64,000 nt of DNA from Platycnemis pennipes (Eukaryota; Arthropoda; Insecta; Odonata; Platycnemididae). Positions 46,701-58,340 of this stretch are shown here, piece by piece; the first letter of the stretch is position 1, and each line of letters starts with the position of its first letter. The DNA lies in assembly GCA_933228895.1 (NCBI GenBank), contig OW121855.1:42918698-42982697 (forward strand), written 5' to 3'. A program made the position numbers and the translations under genes. The notes under the pieces were generated by a model, which did not search any database, was not told the origin of the DNA, and saw only the letters and a program-made list of their open reading frames with translations.

Positions 46701-48372
46701 GCCTATTCCTTCGATTTTTAATATATGCCTTGAACCCTGCCATCCCTATCCTTATACCGTTGATAGAGGTGAAATGACCACAAACACACTCGACAAAGTT
46801 AGCTTGCTAAATTCCTTCTTCCAAACCGTTTTTAACCCACCTTCCGGGGATTCAACTATCGTGTTACCTGACCTCTTTCAGCGGTTGATGAAACCAATTG
46901 ACATTTCCTGTAATGGTATTGAAAAATTACTTAAAGATATAAGCCCCAACAAATCTCCTGGCCCTGATCAAATTCCCTCCCGCGTGTATAGAGAGTTAGC
47001 ATCCGAAATTTCCCCCTACCTTGAAATAGTATTTAATAAATCCCTGACCGAACACGTCGTACCGATGGACTGGAAAGCAGCCGATGTAACACCCATTTTT
47101 AAAAGTGGCGATAGGGAGCAGCCATCTAACTACAGACCTATATCCCTCACATCCATTTCATGCAAGGTCCTAGAACATATAATTGTCAGTTCAGTCATGG
47201 GACACCTAGATAGCCAGAATTTATTGTCCAATGTCCAGCATGGCTTCCGAAAGAGCAGATCGTGTGAAACCCAACTTGCTCTCTTTTCCCACGATATTTT
47301 AGTTTCTGGCGAAAATAATATTCCAGTGGATGCTATATTTCTCGACTTCAAGAAGGCTTTTGACAAGGTTTCTCACAGCAAACTAATTTTGAAGTTAAAA
47401 TCTTATGGGTTAGACAGTAACATTATATCATGGATTAATGATTTTCTGCATGATCGGGTTCAAAGGGTTGTTTTGGACGGTGTTTCCTCACCGGCAATTA
47501 AAGTCACTTCCGGTGTCCCACAAGGTAGTGTGATAGGTCCACTCCTATTCCTTTTGTATATTAATGATATCCAAAAGGTGGTAAAAAGTAAGCTTCGTCT
47601 ATTTGCCGATGACGCAGTAGTGTACAGGGAAATTCTATGCCCGAGCGATAAAGAATATTTAAATATTGACCTACAAGCAATTGAAACTTGGTGTGATACA
47701 TGGCAGTTAGAATTAAACTTTAAGAAATGTCTTGTAATGAATTTTTGGAAAAAGAATAGCTCTCCTCCTACCACTTACAAAATAAGTAATAATGAATTAA
47801 CTAACGTGGAATCCATTAAATATCTTGGAATAAGACTGACAAATGATTTTTCCTGGGGTAAACACATTCGTGAAATAATTGGTCAAGCGAATCGCAAACT
47901 GGGTTTCATTAAAAGAGTATTGGGTAAATGTGACGATCATGTACGAGAAATCAGCTACTTTTCCCTTGTTAGACCTCATTTGGAATATGCTGCCAGTGTA
48001 TGGGATCCCTACGAAATCGGTCTAAGTAATGAACTTGAACGTGTGCAGCGAAGATCGGCAAGATTTGTAAAGGGACGATACGATAATTATATTAGCGTAA
48101 CCAGTCTATTAAATGAATTGAAATGGGAATCATTGTCAGATCGCAGGTTGAAATTTAGACTTAATCTCTTCCACAAATTCCAAGGCAATATTTTCAGTGA
48201 TGATGTTAAAAATATTTTACGAACCCCAACTTACTATGGCAGACTGGACCATGATCATAAAGTTAGAGAAATTGATTGCCGAACTGACCGATTCAAAATG
48301 TCCTTTTTCCCTCGCACAATAAGAGATACGAATAACGGTAAATATGTCCTATCGGAGAGTAGCAATGAATAG
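46699..48372 (+). CDS. CR1/L2-like LINE copy B, uninterrupted reverse-transcriptase frame (5'-truncated)
   Basis: A 557-codon open frame ends at TAG 48370-48372. Family similarity starts near residue 19. The frame's first codon is GTG and the first ATG is residue 26, so no native start survives. RT motifs appear in order: NKSPGPDQIP (84-93), NYRPISLTS (144-152), FLDFKKAFD (214-222), SGVPQGSVIGPLLF (271-284), FADD (302-305) and YLGIRL (375-380). The catalytic aspartates would be D216, D304 and D305. The C-terminal part has WDPYEIGLSNELERVQRRSA and RTDRFKMSFFPRTIRD. In LINEs this domain makes cDNA by target-primed reverse transcription. The N-terminal endonuclease and any ORF1 are missing, so this copy cannot move alone, but its undamaged frame suggests a young insertion. 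CR1/L2-like placement is by motif resemblance, not phylogeny. Confidence 0.92.
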   Translation: MPIPSIFNICLEPCHPYPYTVDRGEMTTNTLDKVSLLNSFFQTVFNPPSGDSTIVLPDLFQRLMKPIDISCNGIEKLLKDISPNKSPGPDQIPSRVYRELASEISPYLEIVFNKSLTEHVVPMDWKAADVTPIFKSGDREQPSNYRPISLTSISCKVLEHIIVSSVMGHLDSQNLLSNVQHGFRKSRSCETQLALFSHDILVSGENNIPVDAIFLDFKKAFDKVSHSKLILKLKSYGLDSNIISWINDFLHDRVQRVVLDGVSSPAIKVTSGVPQGSVIGPLLFLLYINDIQKVVKSKLRLFADDAVVYREILCPSDKEYLNIDLQAIETWCDTWQLELNFKKCLVMNFWKKNSSPPTTYKISNNELTNVESIKYLGIRLTNDFSWGKHIREIIGQANRKLGFIKRVLGKCDDHVREISYFSLVRPHLEYAASVWDPYEIGLSNELERVQRRSARFVKGRYDNYISVTSLLNELKWESLSDRRLKFRLNLFHKFQGNIFSDDVKNILRTPTYYGRLDHDHKVREIDCRTDRFKMSFFPRTIRDTNNGKYVLSESSNE

Positions 48373-48602
48373 CATTGGTAGCTGCATGTTGGTATGAGTA
48401 CTTAAAGCTAACCCTACTAACAGAATGTTTTTGCATGTTTTATTTGCAATTTCTATCTTTTTTAAATAGTGTAGTTCTGACTACTATATTAATACTATTC
48501 CTTTTTTATGCATGATATGTAGTGCATGTTTGGTGAGCAATCACCCCCTGCCACACACCCTTGTGGTGGCTTGCAGGGTATTATGTAGATGTAGATGTAG
48601 AT
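48373..48602 (+). mobile_element. 3' UTR, terminal stem-loop and hexamer tail of LINE copy B
   Basis: About 170 bp of 3' UTR follows the stop. It leads to an imperfect stem-loop at 48546-48578 (CCCTGCCACAC pairing with GTGGTGGCTTGCAGGG) and then a TATGTAGATGTAGATGTAGA hexamer tail at 48581-48602. The same stem-loop and tail occur at the 3' ends of the copies at 23.6, 42.4 and 43.7 kb. Stem-loops with short tandem tails are known RT recognition ends in CR1/L2-type LINEs. Confidence 0.9.
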
Positions 48603-51600
48603 ACCTTTCCTCCCGGTCTGAAATCCCTATTAGTGCGGAAACAGACTCGAAAACGCCCGTGTACTTACCCATATGTTGAGTATTCAGGAAATATTTCGAT
48701 GCAATCACGAAAGGGTATGTATCATTTTTCTCCTCGAGTGATGATAAAAATTAATAGTTTTCTAACGATAGGTTCTTAGGAAACGGTGTCGCACGGAGCA
48801 TTGGATCTGCGTGGGACTGAGTCCGAATCACAGAGAGTGAGACAGTGTTTTGCATGAGCTTTTAGGGAAGAGATAAGCGTGGATATATTCATTTTTGACC
48901 TCTTTCCAATATTCGCCTTCACGCTTTCGCGAGCGCGTGGTTGTTAATTCCCTCGGGCCACCCTGTTGACTCTTGCGTAGTGACGTTCTGTTCACCAGCG
49001 AGGGCAGAAGGAATGTCGTACGTGTGGGTGGCACGGGAGGGCGTTCACCTCCTCGTGTATCACTGAAAATAGCAATTCTTTGCAATGCCTTCCTTGTTCT
49101 CCTCTTTCGACTGAAAGAACTGAAGCATGCATGGAAATAACCGTCAAGGTCCACCTCTGAATTGCTTGAGGAACTTGAATTTTTAGTCTCGAGAAGTGAT
49201 CGCTGTTGCTCTTACCAATCTAAGATTTTATCTCATGTTTCTTTTAGGAACTCTCAATGTCAAGATGTGCTGCTAATCTTCGATATAAAATAGCTCGATA
49301 CTTCTATTTTTTATCTACTCCTATCCTTAGGCTGAAGAATCTATCTCTAACATGGAAATTTGTATTTCAGGAAGTTACTATCACTTCCTCAGCTGTGGTT
49401 TTCCCGAAGTTCAATGGTTTGGAGTATATTCTACTCCACCCTGGATACCCGGTACAACTCCTGGGTTCGAGCTGAGAACCTTCAGAATGAATCTTAAAGT
49501 TATTACCGCGGGCCCAGCACATCGCCATGATGTGAAGAACAGGTCACTGGATCTCTCCCTTGGAATTCTTTTAACTGTAAGTCATTAAAAGTAAATAATG
49601 AAGTTAAGTTCGTGAAACAGCGGATATTCTTTGCAATGAGGATATCATTTGAATGAATTGGATGGGAAGACGAATCTGACTTCTCCTAGCTCATGGTAAC
49701 CGTTATCATCCCCGTCTTGGAACGGGGTGTTCGTATTTCACTCCTTGTCAAGTTTTATGATTCTCTCTCATTTGATATAGTATCGTAACATCCTCTTATG
49801 TGACTTCGTACGCATTGCGACATTCTCATTTCTATTACTTACAGAAAAGTATCTCACAAGATGAAATTGCTCTCGCCATTTGCCTTTTGAATGCGGTGGC
49901 TGGCATTCGTCTTCATGAAATTATTTGGTTGAGAAATAATGCCTATCAAACACGATGAGGGGTAAATCCCTTTTTGGTCGGCCTTCTCTTCTTTCATTCT
50001 CTTCTCAATATTTGGCTATCAGAAGAAATAAATATATTACCATCGTCAGCAGAACCGGAATATTTTTGTTATTCTCTGAATTAAAATTTCTTTTTTTCGT
50101 CAAAATCATTACTTGCGGTTGCTCTTAACGGGTTTTAGGCCAAACAAATACGCGAAAACCTTGTTGTTTCCGACATAAGACACATCGCAAATCTAGTTCG
50201 TAGGTCGTGGAATGACATCAGCACTTTGAGGTCAATGTCAAGGAGGCCAATAATGTTTTTCCTAGATAGTAGCGATTTTTGGTGTATATTCCAGGAAGTC
50301 TATATAGTTAGTTTTCGTGAAACTTATGGGTAAATAATTATTAAACAAACCTAATACTAGACTTTATTTCAGCCTTCGTTACGCGTAAACGCCAGTTTCA
50401 CACATTTTAACTTGAAATGACATGTTAGGAAGTTATTTATTGAGTTTGCATCGTCGTGGAATTAATTCAAGGATGATTACCCATTTGCACCTTCGTTTGG
50501 GTAATTTTCTTTTATACGAATTAATTGAAGATCATTTCATATAAATAATACGCAAATAAGCTGATCCAATCTTGGCAATTATCCAATCTTGGCAATTTTG
50601 TCTAATATTTTTTTTAATGCCTTTTCATTGGCATTATCTAAATTTCATATCGACATTTTCACACTTTTTTAGACTGTTTAGAGTATAATACGAATGTAAG
50701 TTCCATAGCTTTCGACTTCCTTTTATGGAATGTCTTTCTTCCATCCTCATTACCCTAAGAATCATCCGTGTTACATAATTTCCTTCTCAATGATGAGGTG
50801 AGTAGGTAAGTTTATATATAAGTGTAGCTAAGTGTAAATTTGAATTGAACTGAAAGAAAAGTTGAACAATAGGAAATGGATAGGTAGAGGATGGAATATT
50901 GAGAAACAAATGATCCAGAAACACTAATACTAACGCCAATCACTAGCTCTTAAATATACGTTAGTAGTTGGCGTGAGAGAATAGCGGCGACCATTGTAGG
51001 CAAATTCGGTTGTCATCAAATGAAAATAATATCTCCTTAAAGGTTCAGAATACAGCAAGACAAGGCTTGCTGAATTCTGCACCTAAGGGTTATGCTAGCT
51101 CTTGTTTCTCAAGTATTATTCTTGTATCCGATGGCTAGTATGGCTTTTGGTATATATAAATAAGTGATCTACTAGGTTGAGTGGCGAAATCCTCTTATCT
51201 CTAAAAGCTATAGATTGAAAGAATAAAGATTGTTTTGACAAATTAATATCATCGTTTATATTCCAAAACCGATTATTCATGAAAATGGATAGACCAGTAA
51301 CCACTCAGTCTTATGTAAGCCTCCATCTCTAATCAGGACTACGTAATCATTTGCAAAAAATGAGCGCCCCTATGTTCATTTGAGGTTACTACGAGCTTTG
51401 GAAGCCCTGCTAGACGTTTTGACCTTTTTTAGTCTTCGTGGTATCTTGAGGCTTTTAAAGGGTACTGTCATTGAGCTATAGGTTCGTAACCGTAGTTGCT
51501 AACGCTAAATAGCTGAGCCTTTGATTTCAAATGTATATCAGAGATCGGTGGCAGACTTCAAGAGATGTCAAAGACCTTTTGATGTAATAACATTAAGTAG

Positions 51601-51974
51601 CGTTTCATTTTGGACTTAACTCTTATATTTTATTATTCCCATTGAGTCTCTGGCGTTCAGCACAAAAATAATGATGCTCCTTTATTTGCATTAAGACTTG
51701 AGCAGAGCCTCTCCTGAGTCTCTCCTGATTTTATTAATCCGTTTTTTATTATTCATTGAGAATTTTGTAACTAGGTTACGTTATTTAATAAAATCTCACT
51801 CGTCACACTGTGAAATTTTTTATCTTATTTATTTTGAAATGAAAAATGCGGGAGTAAAGAACTGATTATGAGAGTGATTATGGGATCGGTTGTGAGAAAG
51901 TTTAGTGGGGTTGTTTACTAACACAAAAAGTTCCAGGAAACCCTGTTTGTACCCCTTATACATTGCATGCCAAA
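48603..51974. other. Long non-coding stretch, nothing recognised
   Basis: A 108-codon minus frame at 48828-49154 lies in a modestly GC-rich patch, with no recognisable domain. A 17-base unit, ATCCAATCTTGGCAATT, is duplicated in tandem near 50563-50598. The sequence at 49455-49480 has a weak B-box-like GGGTTCGAGC. Nothing else is seen. Confidence 0.4.
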
Positions 51975-52014
51975 TCGAAAAATAAAACGACTACCTTGTC
52001 GTTTTATTTTTCGA
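51975..52014. repeat. Perfect 17-bp hairpin with 6-base loop
   Basis: TCGAAAAATAAAACGAC at 51975-51991 is the exact reverse complement of 51998-52014, separated by TACCTT. It lies 8 bases upstream of the TTA duplication of the next element. It resembles neither a SINE nor the MITE ends and may be the hairpin tip of a separate foldback element or a repair scar. Confidence 0.8.
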
Positions 52015-52025
52015 CTACAGCGTTA

Positions 52026-52256
52026 AGGCCGCTTTACAAGATACATTTTTTGTCGAATTTCTTGTACAAACGCTTGTAAGAGAATATTGTACCGTGTAAA
52101 GAGGCAAATCGTGTGAACGCTTGTGCGAATGTCTGAATGACTGTACGGAAAATAGAACCTGTTCTTATTCTATTCAGACAAACATAAAATTTCGTTCAGT
52201 TTATACAAGCGTTTGTACAATAAATTGTACAAAAAATTGCATCGGTAAAGCGGCCT
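52026..52256. mobile_element. Tourist/Harbinger-like MITE with TTA target duplications
   Basis: The ends AGGCCGCTTTAC and GTAAAGCGGCCT are perfect 12-bp inverted repeats, flanked on both sides by TTA (52023-52025 and 52257-52259). The arms continue imperfectly: CAAACGCTTGTA near the left matches TACAAGCGTTTG near the right, and TTTTTTGT matches ACAAAAAA. Duplications of 3 bp (TTA/TAA) are characteristic of PIF/Harbinger and Tourist-type elements. The 231-bp unit encodes nothing credible. Confidence 0.82.
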
Positions 52257-52261
52257 TTAGT

Positions 52262-52350
52262 TTACCGATGAGAAATCTCACCACTGTCGGAATACGAACC
52301 CAGGACCTCTGGGTGAGAGGTCAGTACTCTAACCACAGTGGTGTAGTGGT
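52262..52350 (-). mobile_element. tRNA-like SINE head next to the MITE
   Basis: The minus strand reads GTGGTTAGAGTACTGACC (A box), then CCAGAGGTCCTGGGTTCGTA and TTCC (B box) at true tRNA spacing, followed by GACAGTGGTGAG, which resembles the CAGTGG after the family S head. The anticodon-loop region CTCTCACCC is tRNA-Glu-like. No paired acceptor stem is present, so this is a SINE head or tRNA pseudogene. The body is missing, cut where the MITE begins. Confidence 0.65.
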
Positions 52351-52990
52351 GGTGTAGCATCAGTTGATTCATCTTTCATTCTTATTTTGTCTTCCATCTT
52401 TTTGCAACTGATATTTTTTCTTCCTTATGCAGTACATTTGCCTTCAATTTTGCTCAGCTTGTTACTAATATTTTTTCCTCGTTTTCACGTATCAAAAGCC
52501 TCCAATCCACGTTAAAATTATGTCCTAGAAGGTCATTAAACTAAATAAACTACATATTAAACGGCAAGCTTCATTTCTTAGTTCGGGCAAATAAAGTCTT
52601 CTTGCGAAGTCCTTAACGTCTACCTTTCATGAAAGTATTCCCCCTAATTTTTTTGCATGTTTGTGCTTTGGAAATGCTAAGGACGTAAAGCAAAGTGATT
52701 AATTAGAAGTCTCGATTGTTGCCGACTTTGTGTAGATTACCTTTTTCCAATTTTTTTCTATTATTTTCTTGGCATTTCTTCAATTGGGTCTTGGGAAACT
52801 ATGGTGCTAATTCGGTAACCAATGGAGCAGTTCACATCGTAGCCAGATGCTTAGCATGAATTTTGCTTCTTTTGCGGCGAATATAAATGGAAAATTAAAC
52901 ATTTAAACACCCTGTTTTCTCCAATATCCAGGCAATCAATCAAACTAATGAGACCTCACAGAGACTTTTCCATGAATTCGAATTTCACGG
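52351..52990. other. Non-coding stretch, nothing recognised
   Basis: AT-rich, no frame or repeat of note. Confidence 0.45.
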
Positions 52991-52993
52991 TTT

Positions 52994-53019
52994 GGGGGGG
53001 GGGGGTGGGGGGGGGGGGG
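52994..53019. repeat. Poly-G tract of 25 G with one T
   Basis: Twelve G, one T and thirteen G form a run able to make a G-quadruplex. It sits at the left edge of a GC-richer block (to about 53290) holding frames of 135 and 77 codons on the plus strand and 68 on the minus, all without recognisable domains. Confidence 0.8.
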
Positions 53020-56000
53020 AAGGGACCTTCGCCAATTACTAATCTTCTCTTCTCGACCGCCACTACAGACTCCCGTCCTCGATTCAGTGGCCCAAAAAAA
53101 TGTTATCTCTTTTTCTCTCGGGCAAAACGAAAAACCAAACGTCCAGACCAAGCGTCACCTCCGGAAGAGCTGTCCAAATGGCCCAAGTTAAAGAAAGATC
53201 CCTCCCCCGCCGGGAAGGAAGGCCACAGGCAGAAGAAAATCCAAGCGACTTGTCACTTGAAGCGGCGCCCCGTCGTGTTGGTGAGATTTATCACTCGAAA
53301 ATCTATAATGGCTTTCATCAACTTCCACATTAGTCACAGGAATCTATTCTTTTAGGTTGTTATGGGGAGAAGTGAGACGTGAGATTATACCGAAATCGGC
53401 CACTTTGTACATACCAAATTGCTTTCCAAAAGAAAAGAAATGTTTTTGCAGCTAAATATTTTACTCGTAATAGATCAATTTTTTTGTATTATATTTAAAT
53501 AAGATTTTAAGAATATATTAGTTAGTTCGGTCACTGGATGGATAGTTGGATATAAGATTAGAGGTTCACATAAGAGATATTTTAACATACGGAGAGCTTG
53601 CAAAAGTATATTGGATAGTTCGGTCATTAAATGGTTAGTGAGATATATGTATGTATAAAAGTCAGTTAGCATATGAAGTGATTCAAAAAACTATTTTAAT
53701 AGTGCTAGACGAGAAGACAAAATAGACGCCTTAGGAATTAGAAATTTTTTATTATCTAGGTAGCTTATTGTATTTCATTGTTTTCTTGTTAGTATTTCAT
53801 TGTAGTATTTTACAGTTGTTTGTTTGTGTATTATTGTTGCAGTTGTAGTATTTTACAGTTGTTACAGATGTACATTTTGCATTTACTTATCTTACAAGGA
53901 AACATATCAGCAAACAGCTGAAATTTGAGGTAAAGAACTATGTTGGAATACGTAAAGAAAGTTTTAGTCTTAAACTTCGTTTGCAGTATGCTATTGTCAA
54001 GCCTCCGAAATCTGAAGGAAGGGGAAAATATTTGGTAACTAGTAAGAGGTGAGGACTTTAAAGATCGTGACATTAAAGTGGGTGGAAAAATGAACAATTT
54101 GAAAAATAAAAATAAGATAGGTGGAAGAAGTATCAGGGAGAAGCATCAGATTAGAAAGAATAATCTGGGAAAGGGTTATAAGTTAGGAAATGTTTGCATA
54201 AGAATCTTGAAAAATTGAATTCAGAGGGTGATTGGAAAGTATATCATGATAGGTTTAGGATACACCATGTCTACATTCACTGCACATATTGAGATACTTA
54301 AGGATCTATTCCGAGGAGAAGAGGACCTTAATGCCCAACAGTTGAAAAGTTAATTACTCTTATTTTATCTGCGTTAAAAATTGTGGCTTAGGGTGTATTG
54401 CCCCTCTTCTTAGAATCAGCTGTTGGCTCGTGCAGTATACGACACTACCTTTCCAACTGGTATTATTTTTGTTTAAACTTTGCTTTTATAGTTTCTAAGT
54501 AAAAATGTAAGCTAATCCTGAGTTCTTAGGTTGGCAAACGTAGGTACTGCTATAGGGTGATTGACTGAATGTATGTACTTTTCTTCACGGTTAAATTTTG
54601 ATGCTGTTTCCGTTGTAATCAATGCGCTTTTTTCATAAATTTTGGCAATTTTTGTGCTTCCCTTCCATCTCTGTTAATTGTCCATTAAGCTCTCTTATTA
54701 CGAATGGGTGTTCGTTTTCATCGTATCTTTCACTCTATTAAAATTTCCTAAGTTCTAATAGAGCCGATTTTTCCAATTGGCATTTTAACGTGAACCAACA
54801 TTATATTTTCAGTATAAAATATTACTCATGTTCCGATTCAGTTCCATGAAGTTGATTTAAACCCGTAATTCAAGTTCCTCATGTGAAAAAAAACTGATTA
54901 AGATAAGTTTTATAAGGTGTGTTTAACGTTTTAAAAAGTTTTGGCAATGGATGTTTTCTTCATTTATATACTAAATCCTGTTTAAGTATTGTATACTCAC
55001 AGCTTGGGCCAAGTAAAATCGAATATCGTTTCGCTTGTTGGTTATAATGCTCTATGCCAGTGCATTAGGCACTTGTACTAAACGTGCAAAAACATATACT
55101 TGAATATCTCAGATCGCGTGAAATGTTGGGTAGATTTTTCAACCTGGAAGTTTCTATCCGTTCTGTGTACTTTTTGATTATATTGATTTGGTTATGAGCA
55201 TTCCGTTAGCTTACCTTCAGCACATCCGTGCTACTGATATTTTCTCGAAATTATTGAATCATCCCGTGATAAGTAAAGGCTACCGTGGAATTAACTAAGT
55301 AGTTTCCTTTTTTCGCTATGTCTAAATTCCACAAAGTCAACTTGCCGACCATCGATTATATAAGTAAAGGCTATTTGTGCTTTCGCGTTTCAAAACAATA
55401 GGTAGGTAATTACTTTTTCAATTCGCAGGTTTTTACCGTATATTTATGACTGCCTCCACGGCTAACATGTTCACCACTTACCTAAATGCCAGGTAACATT
55501 TCTGAGCTCTCCTTCGTGTACGATTGAGTAATACACCTCTAAATATGATGGCATTTCAATCAAAAAATGCAACCATTAGGTTTTCCAAGGTAGTAGAATT
55601 ACTTTACTTGGTACGATCCTTCGTTAAATTGTTTACGTGTTCCCATTTTTTTTGTATTACCTCTTGCATATCCAACCTAGATAAATATTTAAAAAGAAAG
55701 GGATCCCCTCAAGTTTTACTGCGCGAAAATAAATACATGAAGGTCAATGAAAATACACGCTTTGTATTGAAAATATTTTATTTTTCAGAAGCTCTCCAGC
55801 ATCTGAAGTAGAGGAAAAGGTATCGGATTACCGTAAAATATTACTCTATCCCTCTATTGTTTAACAACTAGGGTCCATAAGGGAAACACAAGAAAAAGGG
55901 TATTTCTGGTGTCCATAATATAAGGTATGGGAATATTACGTATGCTTATAGGGGTTCACATACCTTAAGCTAGGACTCCGGGGATCCATAAGGAAAAAAT

Positions 56001-56440
56001 ATGGTTGGAAACCCTTGCTCAGTTCTTTAGCCGTTCGCTGCTCATGTGCTGCGTAATTCCGATGAATTGGTAAACGCGAAAGATCTGTGTTCCGCGCTTC
56101 AACGTGATCATTCAAGTCCAAACATTACGCATCCCTGAAACGCATCGATCTACCTACTCGGACTGATTTCTTGGACACCCGCTGACTTACGGTAAAGTCT
56201 TTTGTCTCGATACTTATTCGTGTCTACCAGCAGTGGAGTTCGAGATTAATTCGCGACACATAATGATTTGGGCGCATATTTTCATTCCCCTTGGCAATGA
56301 ACATCGATTTCAAACATCGATACATGGAATTCAGTCGCATCTCGTACTCCATGAGTGTTGACGGTTCCACCATGGGTGAAGGTTCGGTTTTTCCGATTCC
56401 ACATCCACGCAGAACTTGCCTCTGTTTGCTTCTCAGCCAT
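53020..56440. other. Mostly AT-rich non-coding stretch
   Basis: The first 270 bases are moderately GC-rich. The rest has only short frames (95 codons or fewer). Near 55870-56000 there is a short inverted pair (ATAAGGTATG / CATACCTTAA) and a repeated TCCATAAGG word. No gene is supported. Confidence 0.4.
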
Positions 56441-57000
56441 TAGGGGGTCGGAAACCCTTTCTAGAATAGAAACTTTGAACGCGGGGAGGATTTCACTGCT
56501 CGGGTGAGGAGGGGAGAGAGAGACAGAGGGTCTTTTAAGCAAGTGAGTGTGTGTGTGTGAGCTGACGGTGCGTGAGTGCGCGCGTTTGTGCGTGCGGGTG
56601 GAGAGCCCGTTGGTCGGAATAACCGGTAAAAATGGCTCGGTCCTATTATTAGTGGGGAGGGAATGGAGTGGAGGAGTTCGGGGGAGGGATAAAGGAGGAG
56701 GAGGAGGGTGGCATTTGCAGGCTTTCTTCTCTCCGTCCATCGAACGGGAAAGTATTCCCCCTCCTTGCTCCTCCAACCCTTCACTCAACCCCCGACTCAA
56801 AGCCCTTCCTTACTTTTCCCTCTCTTTCTTCGTCCAATCCTTTTTATGTTTCTCACCTCCCCTTCCTTTCTTTGTTCTTGTATTTATTTACTCCCTCGTT
56901 TTCTTCTTTCAACAATCCCAAGCGATTTCCGGGAAATCTTCAGATTTTATTCGCTAGGAGGCCCTGAGGGTGAGCATACTCGGATTCCGACAATAAGCTT
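56441..57000. other. CpG- and GT-rich block with overlapping frames on both strands
   Basis: A (GT)n run at about 56543-56560 is followed by a GC-rich, purine/pyrimidine-skewed segment. Frames of 172 and 107 codons (minus) and 136, 99 and 118 codons (plus) overlap. All translate to Pro/Ser/His/Phe-rich low-complexity sequence, as expected from skewed DNA. It may be a promoter or UTR; coding is unsupported. Confidence 0.35.
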
Positions 57001-58000
57001 GGACCCAAACGTTAATTCCCGTGGCTGTTCTCAGAAAATATATTTTTCTCTCCTATTCCGTTAATTCGATTAATTAGTTCTTATATTTGTTAATCGAAGC
57101 TCGTTCTTTGCGTTCAGTGTGCGAAATGACTAAGAAATGCCAATCCATACATCAAAAGGTGCTAAATCGCCATTGTGAACCACTTGATATAAATATCTTA
57201 TATTGATATTAAAGGACCGGCTACGGTTTTCAAAATTGATAAGATTATTAACGCACCATGCGATTCAAAGCCGCAAACTTGGACGTTAATATAATTTTCA
57301 TCTTAATTTTTAGGTTGGCTAGAGGTGCGATAGGTTTCTGGAGCACCTCAAAAGTAAATTGTATGTAAATTCATGTATGTGCATAGACTGATTATATATG
57401 GGCTAGCCATTGTAGTAAATAATGATGTTGAAGAATAGTAAGCTTTTCTGTGAGAATGTAATCTCGCTTAATTCAAACGGTATGGCGGAAATTCATTATT
57501 TTGTGCATGCTAAAAATTTTTCAAGCATCCTAGATTTTCCTTTCTCCTGATTTATGTGGTGTCAACAGAAGTCGTCATGGTTAAAAGCCCGTTGAATACT
57601 CTCCCATTTCTGTAACCATCGGAAATTACGATAACCACAATCGAGAATATGAGAATTACCATGTATTAGGCAACCTATAGGGAAAAGTGTTCATTGGGAA
57701 ATGCTATGCCATTTACCGGAAAAGTAATTTATATTTACTGGATAAATTCAGTACCATGTTCAAATACGATCACAGTCAATGACAATGCATGTATCCTCAG
57801 AGTGACGTTAGACGATTCGTTTGAAAATATACCTAGGTACTTCCTAAAATGTACCCTTTTTTCCATGCCAAAACATTTGATTCCAATCTAGGTAACCAAT
57901 GGCACAAAAAATGCAGCGTAGGTATATTACGAAATCCGCGAATTTTACGCCCTTCTAAAATTAAGTTTTATTTATTCAAGGACGTACGAGTGATTATCCT
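57001..58000. other. Non-coding stretch, nothing recognised
   Basis: Only a 65-codon plus frame and the start of a 127-codon one, both unrecognised. Confidence 0.4.
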
Positions 58001-58340
58001 TCTCACATTGATGTCAGAGCAGTCCTTTAACCCCTTCCTCGGAATATTCCCGAGGTTTCCCATGTATCGTTCCCCAAAGGGACCAAATATCAAAACCCAG
58101 TCCGCTCGAGGGGAGAGTTCGAAGGACAGCTACCTTCGCGGAGACACCGGAGACGATGTGTGGTTGTCGCAATCCCGGTCGTGTCCGCTCGACTTGCATA
58201 TTAGGGGCGCCGCCGAAGCCATCCGAGTATAATGCCCGTCGCCCACCCCTTCCTTCCTCGCTGCTCTCAACCTCCCTCGTCCATTCCTCGTACCCCTCTC
58301 GTTCCGTAACCACTACCTCCTTCCTTCATTAGTGCAAGGG
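58001..58340. other. CpG-rich block, possible promoter or exon
   Basis: CpG density and GC rise between about 58030 and 58320. A plus-strand frame (57849-58232, 127 codons) and a minus-strand frame (58014-58313, 99 codons) overlap here with no recognisable domain. The pyrimidine-rich right half could be a UTR. Confidence 0.3.

Noticed and set aside
52262..52350. Functional tRNA-Glu-like gene
   Set aside because: The A and B boxes are good, but no acceptor stem pairs and the D and anticodon stems are imperfect.
56282..56800. 172-codon minus-strand frame
   Set aside because: It sits in skewed GC/GT-rich DNA with three overlapping plus-strand frames. The composition (Pro, Ser, His, Thr) follows the base skew.
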